A stretch of DNA of 64,000 nucleotides. Source: JANXMY01 sp964251675 (GTDB lineage Bacteria; Armatimonadota; Armatimonadia; Armatimonadales; Capsulimonadaceae). A program made the position numbers and the translations under genes. The DNA lies in contig CAXUKS010000007.1 in NCBI GenBank assembly GCA_964251675.1, forward strand, positions 1 to 64,000, given 5' to 3'. The notes beneath the pieces are model-generated. The model ran no database searches. It worked only from the letters and a program-made list of their open reading frames with translations, and was not told the DNA's origin. This document shows positions 1 through 6,671 of this stretch, piece after piece; positions within the stretch are counted from its first letter, which is position 1; each line of letters opens with the position of its first letter.

Positions 1-37
1 ACTGGCAAATATGTCCGAACACAAAATGTGCAGTTAC

Positions 38-334
38 TTATGCACCACTACTTAGATCGCTGATCGTCTGTCCCAGCGAGACACGAAGCTGATGCCCGTA
101 GACAACGCCTGCAAATGTCTCGCCGCGTTCTTGCCGCGTCTTTGCCTCTCGCAGTAGATCATCGTCATGGGTGAACAGCAGTCGTCCCAACTCGTTGGCG
201 CGGTCCAAAACCGCCGGGTCCGGAAGGCCGGTAAGTCCATCCTCAACTACTGTTAAGACGTCAACTCCGCGCCCGCGCAGCCTCTCCGTGACTGCTCCTT
301 CGACATTCTCATCCAGATATAGAGCTAAGCTCAT
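38..334 (-). CDS. DUF5615 family PIN-like protein (putative toxin)
   Basis: A 98-residue protein with the layout of DUF5615 PIN-like proteins. It has an N-terminal LYLDENV segment whose acidic residues match the first PIN acidic position, then LLFTHDDDLL near residues 52-61 with the paired acidic residues. These proteins are predicted RNases that act as toxins. Its start codon overlaps the stop of the upstream DUF433 gene by 4 bp (ATGA), the usual antitoxin-before-toxin arrangement with coupled translation. Family assignment is by sequence pattern; toxicity is inferred. Only 37 bases of the window lie downstream. Confidence 0.85.
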   Translation of the reverse strand: MSLALYLDENVEGAVTERLRGRGVDVLTVVEDGLTGLPDPAVLDRANELGRLLFTHDDDLLREAKTRQERGETFAGVVYGHQLRVSLGQTISDLSSGA

Positions 335-672
335 TCTACCTGTCCAGCTTCCGCCTGGAGTTTCGCCGTTAGCGCAGATGGTTCTGCCTTGTGTTGTTCC
401 CAGTCCGTATAAGCCAAAGAGGCATTGATTTGTGCCTCAACTTCCTCACGGTGACTGTCATAAAACGCCAGCGCCGCGTCGACCTGTTCCGCCGAAAGAT
501 GGGGGTGACTGGCGACAATCCGCTCTGGCGTCGATCCCAGCCGACCATATTCGAGCGCAATCTGGCTGACTTTGATGCGTGTGCCAGCAATCCGGGCTAT
601 GCCTGCACTGTCTACACTTATGACGGCCTGTGTTCCTTCAGTCTCTGGCAGTTTTTCAATAACTTGGCTCAT
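331..672 (-). CDS. DUF433 domain protein (putative antitoxin)
   Basis: A 113-residue protein with the DUF433 pattern: residues 27-60 read GIARIAGTRIKVSQIALEY and then a segment PERIVASHPHLSAEQV, the short winged-helix DNA-binding fold typical of these proteins, followed by a helical tail that should bind the partner. DUF433 proteins are commonly encoded just upstream of DUF5615 PIN-like toxins, as here, and probably neutralise the toxin and repress the operon. The pair is complete. I see no obvious operator palindrome upstream. Confidence 0.85.
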   Translation of the reverse strand: MSQVIEKLPETEGTQAVISVDSAGIARIAGTRIKVSQIALEYGRLGSTPERIVASHPHLSAEQVDAALAFYDSHREEVEAQINASLAYTDWEQHKAEPSALTAKLQAEAGQVE

Positions 673-739
673 GTTACTTTACTCCCATCCCCCATCCCAG
701 ACAGCCATCTGTGCAGGGCGACTGTCTCCTATCTCTATT

Positions 740-1681
740 TTACCTGATGCCGCCCACTTTGCTGCTGCGCGTTTGCCACTGCCCGCGCCGCCAGGCAAGC
801 CACAGAAGAAGTACGCCTGCCGACGTGCCGACGACGAGGCAGGGCAGAGAGGCTTCGGGGCCGAACGCGCCGCCGGTCAAGAGAAACGGGCCGCTCGTGC
901 GGTCCTGAAACAGCGTGTTCGGCGCATCGCCCCAGGAACCGGTATTGGGCACGCCAAAGATCGAGGTCTCAAAGAAGTTCCAGCCCCAGTGCAGGCCAAC
1001 TGGCAGCCACAGGCGGCGGGTCAACAAATACCCGCCCGCGAACAGCAGGCCTGTCTCAAACGTAATCAGCAGCGGCCCCAAAAGCCACTGCACCGTCGTT
1101 AGCCCGTCCACCGTAGCGCCCAGATGCAGCAGGCCAAACAGGGCCGACGACACCGCGACCGCCCACGCCGTCCCCCAGCGCCGCTCCACCGTTTGCATCA
1201 GGTAGCCGCGCAGGGGAACTTCCTGAAAGAAGCTCAGGGCCAGAAACAAGCCGAGCGGCGCAAGCGGCTGAAAGTACCCATTAACCCCGCCGATGCGGTA
1301 GCTGCCGAAGCACTCCATGACAGCAATCACGGCGCAAAACAGACCGCCGCCCATCAGCAGCCCCGCCCCGGTTTCCGTCAGCATCCCCCGCAGCGCCAGC
1401 CCCGCCGCTGCTAGTGAGCGGTTGTCCACACGCCGCACCATGACCACATACGCCAGCACCACCGCCAGTGCCGCGACCGCATAGCTCAGCGCGATGGTGG
1501 ACTCATCATCCGGCCACAGATGCACTTGCGTGAGTGTCAGAGCGCCCCAGACCGCGCCGCTGAGGCCCAGCCCTAACAGCCCGGACAGGCCAAAGTAAGC
1601 GACTATTCGCGTGACGGGGTGGTTCCAGAGCCGCCGCCCCCAGGAGGGCACGGCCCGTACAGCGGTGACTTGCTCAGACAT
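740..1681 (-). CDS. CPBP family intramembrane protease-like protein
   Basis: A 313-residue integral membrane protein with about eight hydrophobic segments. It carries the three CPBP (Abi/Rce1-like) motifs: FFQEVPLRGYL, ALFGLLHLG and LHWGWNF, which supply the Arg and His residues of the putative glutamate/metal active site. In most active members the first motif reads EExxxR; here the first Glu is Gln (QEVPLR), so the activity may be altered or lost. Family members cleave prenylated or peptide substrates in the membrane or act in bacteriocin self-immunity. The C terminus ends in a basic tail. It is a single gene with no obvious operon partner. Confidence 0.8.
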   Translation of the reverse strand: MSEQVTAVRAVPSWGRRLWNHPVTRIVAYFGLSGLLGLGLSGAVWGALTLTQVHLWPDDESTIALSYAVAALAVVLAYVVMVRRVDNRSLAAAGLALRGMLTETGAGLLMGGGLFCAVIAVMECFGSYRIGGVNGYFQPLAPLGLFLALSFFQEVPLRGYLMQTVERRWGTAWAVAVSSALFGLLHLGATVDGLTTVQWLLGPLLITFETGLLFAGGYLLTRRLWLPVGLHWGWNFFETSIFGVPNTGSWGDAPNTLFQDRTSGPFLLTGGAFGPEASLPCLVVGTSAGVLLLWLAWRRGQWQTRSSKVGGIR

Positions 1682-1807
1682 GAAACTTAACGTGCATAGG
1701 CTGTTTCAGCACCAGTTCGGTGATACTTTTGTAGTGCCTAAAACTGAGCTTGCTTGGACATCAATTAGATATATTAAGTATGGCGCTGATCTCCGCAGGC
1801 TGCCAAC

Positions 1808-2098
1808 TTATTCCTCAAAGTCGTCCTCTAATTTTTCTGTGCCACCAGTCTCGGTCACGTCGGCCTGCTTTTCAACATTCACTGGCACGAGTAAGCTGTC
1901 CAAGTCAGCTTTCTTAAGGAGCAACAGTCGCCCATTATCGCCGCCGAGACGCATGGCTGGAAGCTGCCCCGTGCGGATGTAACCGCGCAATGTAGAATCG
2001 CCGCAACGCAGGTAATACTTGGCTTCATCAAAGGTCCAAAGCCTGCTAGGGTCTAGGTTCATCGGCGGTTCAGCTTGACGCTTGGCCTTGTTTGTCAT
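1808..2098 (-). CDS. small helix-turn-helix DNA-binding protein
   Basis: A 96-residue protein. Residues 20-65 (LWTFDEAKYYLRCGDSTLRG, then YIRTGQLPAMRLGG) resemble the excisionase/MerR-type HTH_17 fold: a recognition helix around STLRGYIRTGQLPA, then a wing with RLLLLKKADLDSLL. The C-terminal 25 residues are acidic and probably disordered. Such proteins act as small transcriptional regulators or excisionases; there is no phage or integrase gene nearby to support the second role. A later in-frame Met at residue 13 is also possible. The function is not known. Confidence 0.65.
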   Translation of the reverse strand: MTNKAKRQAEPPMNLDPSRLWTFDEAKYYLRCGDSTLRGYIRTGQLPAMRLGGDNGRLLLLKKADLDSLLVPVNVEKQADVTETGGTEKLEDDFEE

Positions 2099-2137
2099 CC
2101 TAGTAATCTCGCTCTTTCTTTTTTGTCCGATATGTCG

Positions 2138-3598
2138 TCACCCAATATTTGCCCGGCGCGTGTGCCAGTCGGTGGCCTGCTCGTAAGCATGGGCGAGGCG
2201 CAGGAGCGTCTCTTCGGCAAAGGCGGGGGCCTGAAGCTGGAGGCCGATGGGCAGGCCCGTCTCGGTGAAGCCGCAGGGCAGGGACAGAGCCGGGATACCG
2301 GCCATGTTGGCGGGGATGGTCAAAACGTCGTTCAGCTTCATCGCCAGCGGGTCGGACACTTCGCCCATTTGGAACGCTGCTGTGGGAGCCGTCGGCGAGA
2401 TAATGGCGTCCACGGTTTCAAACGCACGGTCGAAGTCCTGCTTGATCAGCGTTCGTACCTGCTGGGCTTTCAAGTAAAACGCATCGTAGTAGCCCGCCGA
2501 GAGGGCATACGTGCCGATCATAATGCGCTGCTTGACTTCCGGGCCGAAGCCTTCTTCGCGGGACTTTTCGAATAAATCCACATGGTTGGTTGAACGAGCC
2601 GTCCGGTGGCCGAAGCGGACGCCGTCGTAGCGGGCGAGGTTCGACGACGCCTCGGCGGGGGCGATAATATAATAGGTCGGCAGGGCATATTCGGAGTGCG
2701 GCAGGCTGATTTCCTGGATGATCGCGCCAAGCTCCACATACTTGTCAATCGCTGCTCGCACGGAGGCCGCGACTTCGGCGGACACGCCCTGCGCGAAGTA
2801 TTCGGCGGGAACGCCCAGCGTCATGCCCTTGATGTCACCCGTCAAGGCTTTGGTGTAGTCCGGCACATCGCGCACCACGCTGGTGGAATCCATCGGATCG
2901 TGGCCGCTCAGGACATTCATCAAGAGGGCCGCGTCGCGCACGTCGCGGGTGATGGGGCCGATCTGGTCCAGTGATGAGGCAAACGCAATCAGGCCGTAGC
3001 GGGACACGCGGCCATAGGTGGGTTTCAGGCCGACCACACCGCAGAAGGCGGCGGGCTGGCGGATGGAGCCGCCGGTATCCGAGCCGAGCGCCCAGATGGC
3101 TTCGCCCGCCGCCACGGCGGCGGTGGAGCCGCCCGACGAGCCGCCCGGCACTGCCCCTAAGTCCCAGGGGTTGTGCGACGCCCCGAATGCCGAGTTTTCG
3201 GTACTGGACCCCATCGCAAACTCGTCCAGGTTGGCTTTGCCGACAAAGACGCTGCCTGCCGCGTCCAGCTTTTCCACGACGGTGGCATTGTAGGGCGGCT
3301 TGAAGCCCCGGAGCATCTGCGACGAGCACGTCGTTTCCACGCCGGTCGTGCAGAGATTGTCTTTAACGGCCAGCGGAATGCCCGCCAGCGGCGACAGGGT
3401 TTCGCCGCGCATCCGGGCGGCATCCACGGCGTCCGCCTGCGCCCGTGCGGCCTCCGCCGTGACGGTGACATACGCATGGACACGCTCTTCGGTCTGGTCA
3501 ATGCGGGCCAGCACGGCGTCAGTGACTTCGCGGGCGGACACGGCGCGGGCGGCAAGCTGCTCGGAAAGTTCGTGGGCGGTCAGTTCGTAAAGTTGCAT
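2138..3598 (-). CDS. gatA: Asp-tRNA(Asn)/Glu-tRNA(Gln) amidotransferase subunit A
   Basis: A 486-residue amidase-signature enzyme, the glutaminase subunit of the GatCAB transamidation complex. GatCAB amidates Glu-tRNA(Gln) and/or Asp-tRNA(Asn) in the cytoplasm. The Ser-cisSer-Lys triad is visible: Lys in LAVKDNLCTTG (about residue 78) and the serines in GGSSGGSTAAVAAG (about residues 153-177). Length is normal for GatA. It lies 21 bp downstream of gatC in the same operon; gatB is not in the window. Its presence implies that Gln-tRNA and/or Asn-tRNA is made by the indirect pathway. Confidence 0.97.
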   Translation of the reverse strand: MQLYELTAHELSEQLAARAVSAREVTDAVLARIDQTEERVHAYVTVTAEAARAQADAVDAARMRGETLSPLAGIPLAVKDNLCTTGVETTCSSQMLRGFKPPYNATVVEKLDAAGSVFVGKANLDEFAMGSSTENSAFGASHNPWDLGAVPGGSSGGSTAAVAAGEAIWALGSDTGGSIRQPAAFCGVVGLKPTYGRVSRYGLIAFASSLDQIGPITRDVRDAALLMNVLSGHDPMDSTSVVRDVPDYTKALTGDIKGMTLGVPAEYFAQGVSAEVAASVRAAIDKYVELGAIIQEISLPHSEYALPTYYIIAPAEASSNLARYDGVRFGHRTARSTNHVDLFEKSREEGFGPEVKQRIMIGTYALSAGYYDAFYLKAQQVRTLIKQDFDRAFETVDAIISPTAPTAAFQMGEVSDPLAMKLNDVLTIPANMAGIPALSLPCGFTETGLPIGLQLQAPAFAEETLLRLAHAYEQATDWHTRRANIG

Positions 3599-3619
3599 GG
3601 TTATTCGTCTAGTCTTCCG

Positions 3620-3928
3620 TTAGTCTTCCATAATTTGAGGCACGATAAAGCTGCCATCGCGGGTTTCCGGGGCATTCGCCGTGGCTTCCTCGCGGGGCAG
3701 GGATGGGCGGATTTTGTCTTCGCGGAAGACGTTTTGCAGCGGCAGCGAGTGCGAAGTCGGCGCGACGCCCTCGGTGTTCAGCTCCTGCAAGCGGGCAAAC
3801 TGCCCGAGAATGCCATTCAGCTCGCCGGTCAGGCGCTGTTTTTCGTCAGCGGAAAGCTCCAGCCGGGCGAGAAATCCAACCCGTGCGACTTCGTCGAGTG
3901 TGAGTGTGGGTGTATTAAGTTCAGCCAT
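3620..3928 (-). CDS. gatC: Asp-tRNA(Asn)/Glu-tRNA(Gln) amidotransferase subunit C
   Basis: A 102-residue GatC, the small helical belt that stabilises GatA on GatB. The N-terminal LTLDEVARVGFLARLELS is the GatC signature, and the C terminus ends in IVPQIMED. I chose the ATG at 3928 over an upstream GTG at 3949 because the conserved region begins right after it. It is divergent from nadA and shares a short intergenic region with it. The 3' end is tandemly duplicated: GAAGACTA recurs 11 bp later, just past the stop codon. Confidence 0.93.
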   Translation of the reverse strand: MAELNTPTLTLDEVARVGFLARLELSADEKQRLTGELNGILGQFARLQELNTEGVAPTSHSLPLQNVFREDKIRPSLPREEATANAPETRDGSFIVPQIMED

Positions 3929-3984
3929 AAGCTTTGTTTCGACCTGCACGGCGCGTTTTCCTGCCTGGCGACGCGAAATCCGGG

Positions 3985-3990
3985 TATAAT
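3985..3990 (+). promoter_or_regulatory. -10 element of nadA, leaderless arrangement
   Basis: A perfect TATAAT ends only 6 nt before the nadA ATG at 3997, so transcription would begin at or within a base or two of the start codon. No Shine-Dalgarno sequence is present. The -35 region is weak. It lies in the divergent gatC-nadA gap. Confidence 0.7.
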
Positions 3991-3996
3991 TACGCC

Positions 3997-5046
3997 ATGC
4001 AAACGCTCACACTCTCCTCTGCCAACCCCCCGACGCAAAGCTTTGGGCAGGATATCGATTTGTCTCTGCGCGTCCGCTCCTTGGACCCCCGGCTGGATTT
4101 GGAAGCCGAAGTCAAACGGCTGAAGACCGAGATGAACGCCGTCATTCTGGCACACTACTACCAGGACGGCGATATTCAGGATTTGGCGGATCATGTCGGC
4201 GACAGCCTCGCGCTGGCGCAGGCGGCAGCGGCCACCGATGCCGCCGTGATTGTTTTTTGCGGCGTGCATTTCATGGCCGAAACCGCGAAGATTTTGAACC
4301 CCGATAAGCTGGTGCTGCTGCCCGACCTCGACGCAGGCTGCTCGCTGGCGGACCGCTGCCCCATCGACGAGTATGCCGAATGGCTCAAGCAGTATCCGGG
4401 CCACACGGTGATCAATTATATCAACTCTTCGGCGGCGGTGAAAGCCGTCTCGGATATTATCGTGACGTCGTCCAATGCCGCCGACATCGTCAATCAGCTT
4501 CCGAAGGACGAGCCGATTGTGTTCGGCCCGGATCGGCACCTCGGCAAGTGGGTGGAAAAGCAGACGGGCCGCAACATGGTGCTCTGGCCCGGCTTCTGCA
4601 TCGTGCATGAGCAGTTCAGCGCCCGCAAGCTCGCGGGCCTGCGGGCGGCGGCCCCCGATGCCCAGCTCATCGCGCACCCGGAATGCGAGGAGGCGGTCTT
4701 AGATCAAGCCGATTTCATCGGCTCGACGCTGGCATTGCTGAAATATGTGAAAACGAACACGCAGCAGAAGCGGTTCATCGTCGCTACCGAAGTCGGTATC
4801 TTGCACCAGATGAAGCAGGCGCGGCCCGACGCCGAGTTTCTGTGCTCCCCGCCCAACTCCGGCTGCGACTGCGCTTCCTGCCCGTATATGCGGCTGAACA
4901 CTTTGGAAAAGCTGTACCTCTGTCTGCGCGACAAACAGCCTGAAATCACCCTGCCTGAGGACATCCGTGTCGCCGCCCTGCGCCCCGTGCAGCGAATGCT
5001 GGACATGAGCCGGGGGTTGTCGCAGGTCAAGCAAAGCGGAGATTAA
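3997..5046 (+). CDS. nadA: quinolinate synthase A
   Basis: A 349-residue NadA. It condenses iminoaspartate with dihydroxyacetone phosphate to quinolinate in de novo NAD synthesis, using a [4Fe-4S] cluster. The three cluster cysteines are present: CGVHFMAE (about residue 88), the middle Cys in the LWPGFCIVHEQF segment (about residue 201), and GCDCASCPYM (about residues 288-294). MNAVILAHYYQ near residue 45 is the family N-terminal motif. The ATG at 3997 is chosen because it follows TATAAT by 6 nt and starts the conserved length. nadB and nadC are not in the window. An orphan nucleotidyltransferase gene starts 1 bp downstream. Confidence 0.96.
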   Translation: MQTLTLSSANPPTQSFGQDIDLSLRVRSLDPRLDLEAEVKRLKTEMNAVILAHYYQDGDIQDLADHVGDSLALAQAAAATDAAVIVFCGVHFMAETAKILNPDKLVLLPDLDAGCSLADRCPIDEYAEWLKQYPGHTVINYINSSAAVKAVSDIIVTSSNAADIVNQLPKDEPIVFGPDRHLGKWVEKQTGRNMVLWPGFCIVHEQFSARKLAGLRAAAPDAQLIAHPECEEAVLDQADFIGSTLALLKYVKTNTQQKRFIVATEVGILHQMKQARPDAEFLCSPPNSGCDCASCPYMRLNTLEKLYLCLRDKQPEITLPEDIRVAALRPVQRMLDMSRGLSQVKQSGD

Positions 5047-5047
5047 C

Positions 5048-5356
5048 ATGAAGCGGCAGGAGGCGTTAGAAATACTCACAGCCCACCAAGAAGAGCTTTC
5101 AGCCTTCGGTCTGCGCCGCCTCGCGCTGTTCGGCTCCGTCGCCCGTGATGAAGCCGGGCCTGAGAGTGATGTGGACGTGCTGGTGGAGTTCAGTGGGGAG
5201 CCAACTTTTAAGCAGTACGCCAGACTGTATGACCGCCTGGAAGCCCTGTTTCCCTGTTCCGTGGATATGGTTACGGAAACTTCTTTGCGTGCCCCGCTCA
5301 GAAGTGAGGTCGAGAAAGACGCCTGCGAATGCACGCCGCAGGGTTCGAGGGGTTGA
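5048..5356 (+). CDS. minimal nucleotidyltransferase (MNT) domain protein
   Basis: A 102-residue protein with the polymerase-beta-like MNT core: LFGSVARDEAGPESDVDVLV (residues 28-47) gives the GS helix start and the two catalytic Asp residues. MNT proteins usually pair with a HEPN RNase toxin and neutralise it by AMPylation. No HEPN gene is adjacent, so this is an orphan. It starts 1 bp after the nadA stop, which suggests co-transcription. Its last residues and stop codon fall inside a hairpin-terminator at 5346-5375, so the original C terminus may have been replaced by that element. Confidence 0.8.
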   Translation: MKRQEALEILTAHQEELSAFGLRRLALFGSVARDEAGPESDVDVLVEFSGEPTFKQYARLYDRLEALFPCSVDMVTETSLRAPLRSEVEKDACECTPQGSRG

Positions 5357-5375
5357 AACCCCTCGTTTTCTTTTT
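5346..5375 (+). terminator. Rho-independent terminator after nadA-MNT
   Basis: CGAGGGG at 5346-5352 pairs with CCCCTCG at 5359-5365 around the loop TTGAAA, followed by TTTTCTTTTT. It overlaps the stop codon of the MNT gene. The loop core TTGAAA is shared with other hairpins in the window. Confidence 0.75.
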
Positions 5376-5402
5376 CGCCTCTCTCTATCCGTGAGATCAC
5401 CT

Positions 5403-6314
5403 ATGACAACACCAAACACCCCTCTGCTCGGCGAGGCGCTGGACCAGGCCGTGACCACTTTGATGAAGCCCCTGCTCGGGGCGCATATGCCGACCGCAGG
5501 CGGCCCGCATAATGCGATCACCAATGGCGTGGACATCGGCTGCCGGGCCGTGCAGATTTTCACGGCCTCGCCCCGGCAGTGGCGAGCGCCTGTGATTAGC
5601 CCCGAAGTGGCCGCAAAGTTCAAGGAAGTGGTTCAAGAGAGCGGCATCACGAAAACCGTTGCCCATGACTCGTATTTGATCAATCTGGCTGCCGAGCCGG
5701 GCAGCGAGACGCTGGCAAAGTCGCGGGCGGCGTTCCAAGCGGAAATTGAGCGGGCCGAGATGCTGGGCGTGGACTTTCTGGTCTCGCACCCCGGCGCACA
5801 CCTCGGAGCCGGGGAAGACGTGGGGATTGCCCGGCTGATTGAAAGCCTCGACCAGATTCATGCCGAGACGGCGGGCGCGAAAGTGCGCGTGGCACTGGAA
5901 ACCACGGCGGGGCAGGGGACTTATCTGGGCGGGCGGTTCGAGCATCTGGCGCGGATTATCAAAGGCGTCAAAGACCCCAAGCGTCTGGCCGTTTGCTTAG
6001 ACACCTGCCACGTTTTTGCGGCGGGCTATGATATTCGGACGCCGGAGACTTACGCGGCAACGATGGCCGAGTTTGATAAGATTATTGGCCTGCGCTGGCT
6101 GCAAGTCATCCATGCCAACGACTCGCAGAAAGCATTCGGCAGTCATGCCGACCGGCACGCCCATATCGGCGACGGCGAGATTGGCCTGGAAGCCTTCCGC
6201 CTGCTGGTCAACGACCCGCGCCTGGCGGGCCTGCCGGTGATTGTGGAGACGCCCGACAGTGAGACAATGCATGCGGTCAATGTCCAGCGCCTGCATGAAT
6301 TGATGACCCCCTAG
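5403..6314 (+). CDS. nfo: deoxyribonuclease IV (AP endonuclease, Nfo family)
   Basis: A 303-residue TIM-barrel AP endonuclease of the Nfo family, which incises abasic and oxidised sites in DNA base excision repair. The zinc-ligand motifs are all seen: LLGAHMPTAGG near the N terminus, LVSHPGAHLGAG, ALETTAGQGTYLGG, CLDTCHVFAAGYD, HANDSQ, DRHAHIGDG and VIVETPD. The ATG at 5403 places the GAHM motif about 25 residues in, slightly longer than usual. No strong ribosome binding site is evident. The gene stands between a terminator and a small membrane-protein gene. Confidence 0.95.
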   Translation: MTTPNTPLLGEALDQAVTTLMKPLLGAHMPTAGGPHNAITNGVDIGCRAVQIFTASPRQWRAPVISPEVAAKFKEVVQESGITKTVAHDSYLINLAAEPGSETLAKSRAAFQAEIERAEMLGVDFLVSHPGAHLGAGEDVGIARLIESLDQIHAETAGAKVRVALETTAGQGTYLGGRFEHLARIIKGVKDPKRLAVCLDTCHVFAAGYDIRTPETYAATMAEFDKIIGLRWLQVIHANDSQKAFGSHADRHAHIGDGEIGLEAFRLLVNDPRLAGLPVIVETPDSETMHAVNVQRLHELMTP

Positions 6315-6347
6315 TCCAACACAGCACGAGCCGAAAGGAACAGTGTG

Positions 6348-6611
6348 ATGCAGTCAACAACCGGAGACTGGCTGGCAATGTCTGTTATTTTTCTAATCTG
6401 GGGCTTTGTCGCCGCTGTCAGTCTGGCGGCGTTTGTGTTCTGGATTGTGGAGATTGTAGATGTTGCCCGGCGGCAGTTCACCGATCAGACAACCAAGCTG
6501 GTCTGGCTGGCCGTGATTATATTCCTGCACTTGTTGGGGGCGATTATCTACTACTTTGCCGGCAAGCCGCAGGGCTGGCTGCCGGGGGAGCGGCCCGATT
6601 ATCGGGCGTGA
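6348..6611 (+). CDS. small membrane protein with PLDc_N-like domain
   Basis: An 87-residue protein with two strong hydrophobic segments (about residues 10-34 and 51-68). The second, LVWLAVIIFLHLLGAIIYYF, resembles the PLDc_N domain (phospholipase D nuclease N-terminal), a two-helix anchor often found alone in bacteria. The ATG at 6348 is preferred over a GTG 3 bp earlier because AAAGGA at 6334-6339 sits at a better distance from it. Its function is unknown. Confidence 0.7.
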   Translation: MQSTTGDWLAMSVIFLIWGFVAAVSLAAFVFWIVEIVDVARRQFTDQTTKLVWLAVIIFLHLLGAIIYYFAGKPQGWLPGERPDYRA

Positions 6612-6671
6612 CTCAGAAACAAAGGCGAAAAGACACGCAGGAATACGGCGTTTCAGGGCGTATCTTAATGT

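Noticed and set aside
572..1414. Plus-strand frames opposite the CPBP gene
   Set aside because: They are Arg/Pro/Gln-rich shadows of a high-GC coding gene on the other strand.
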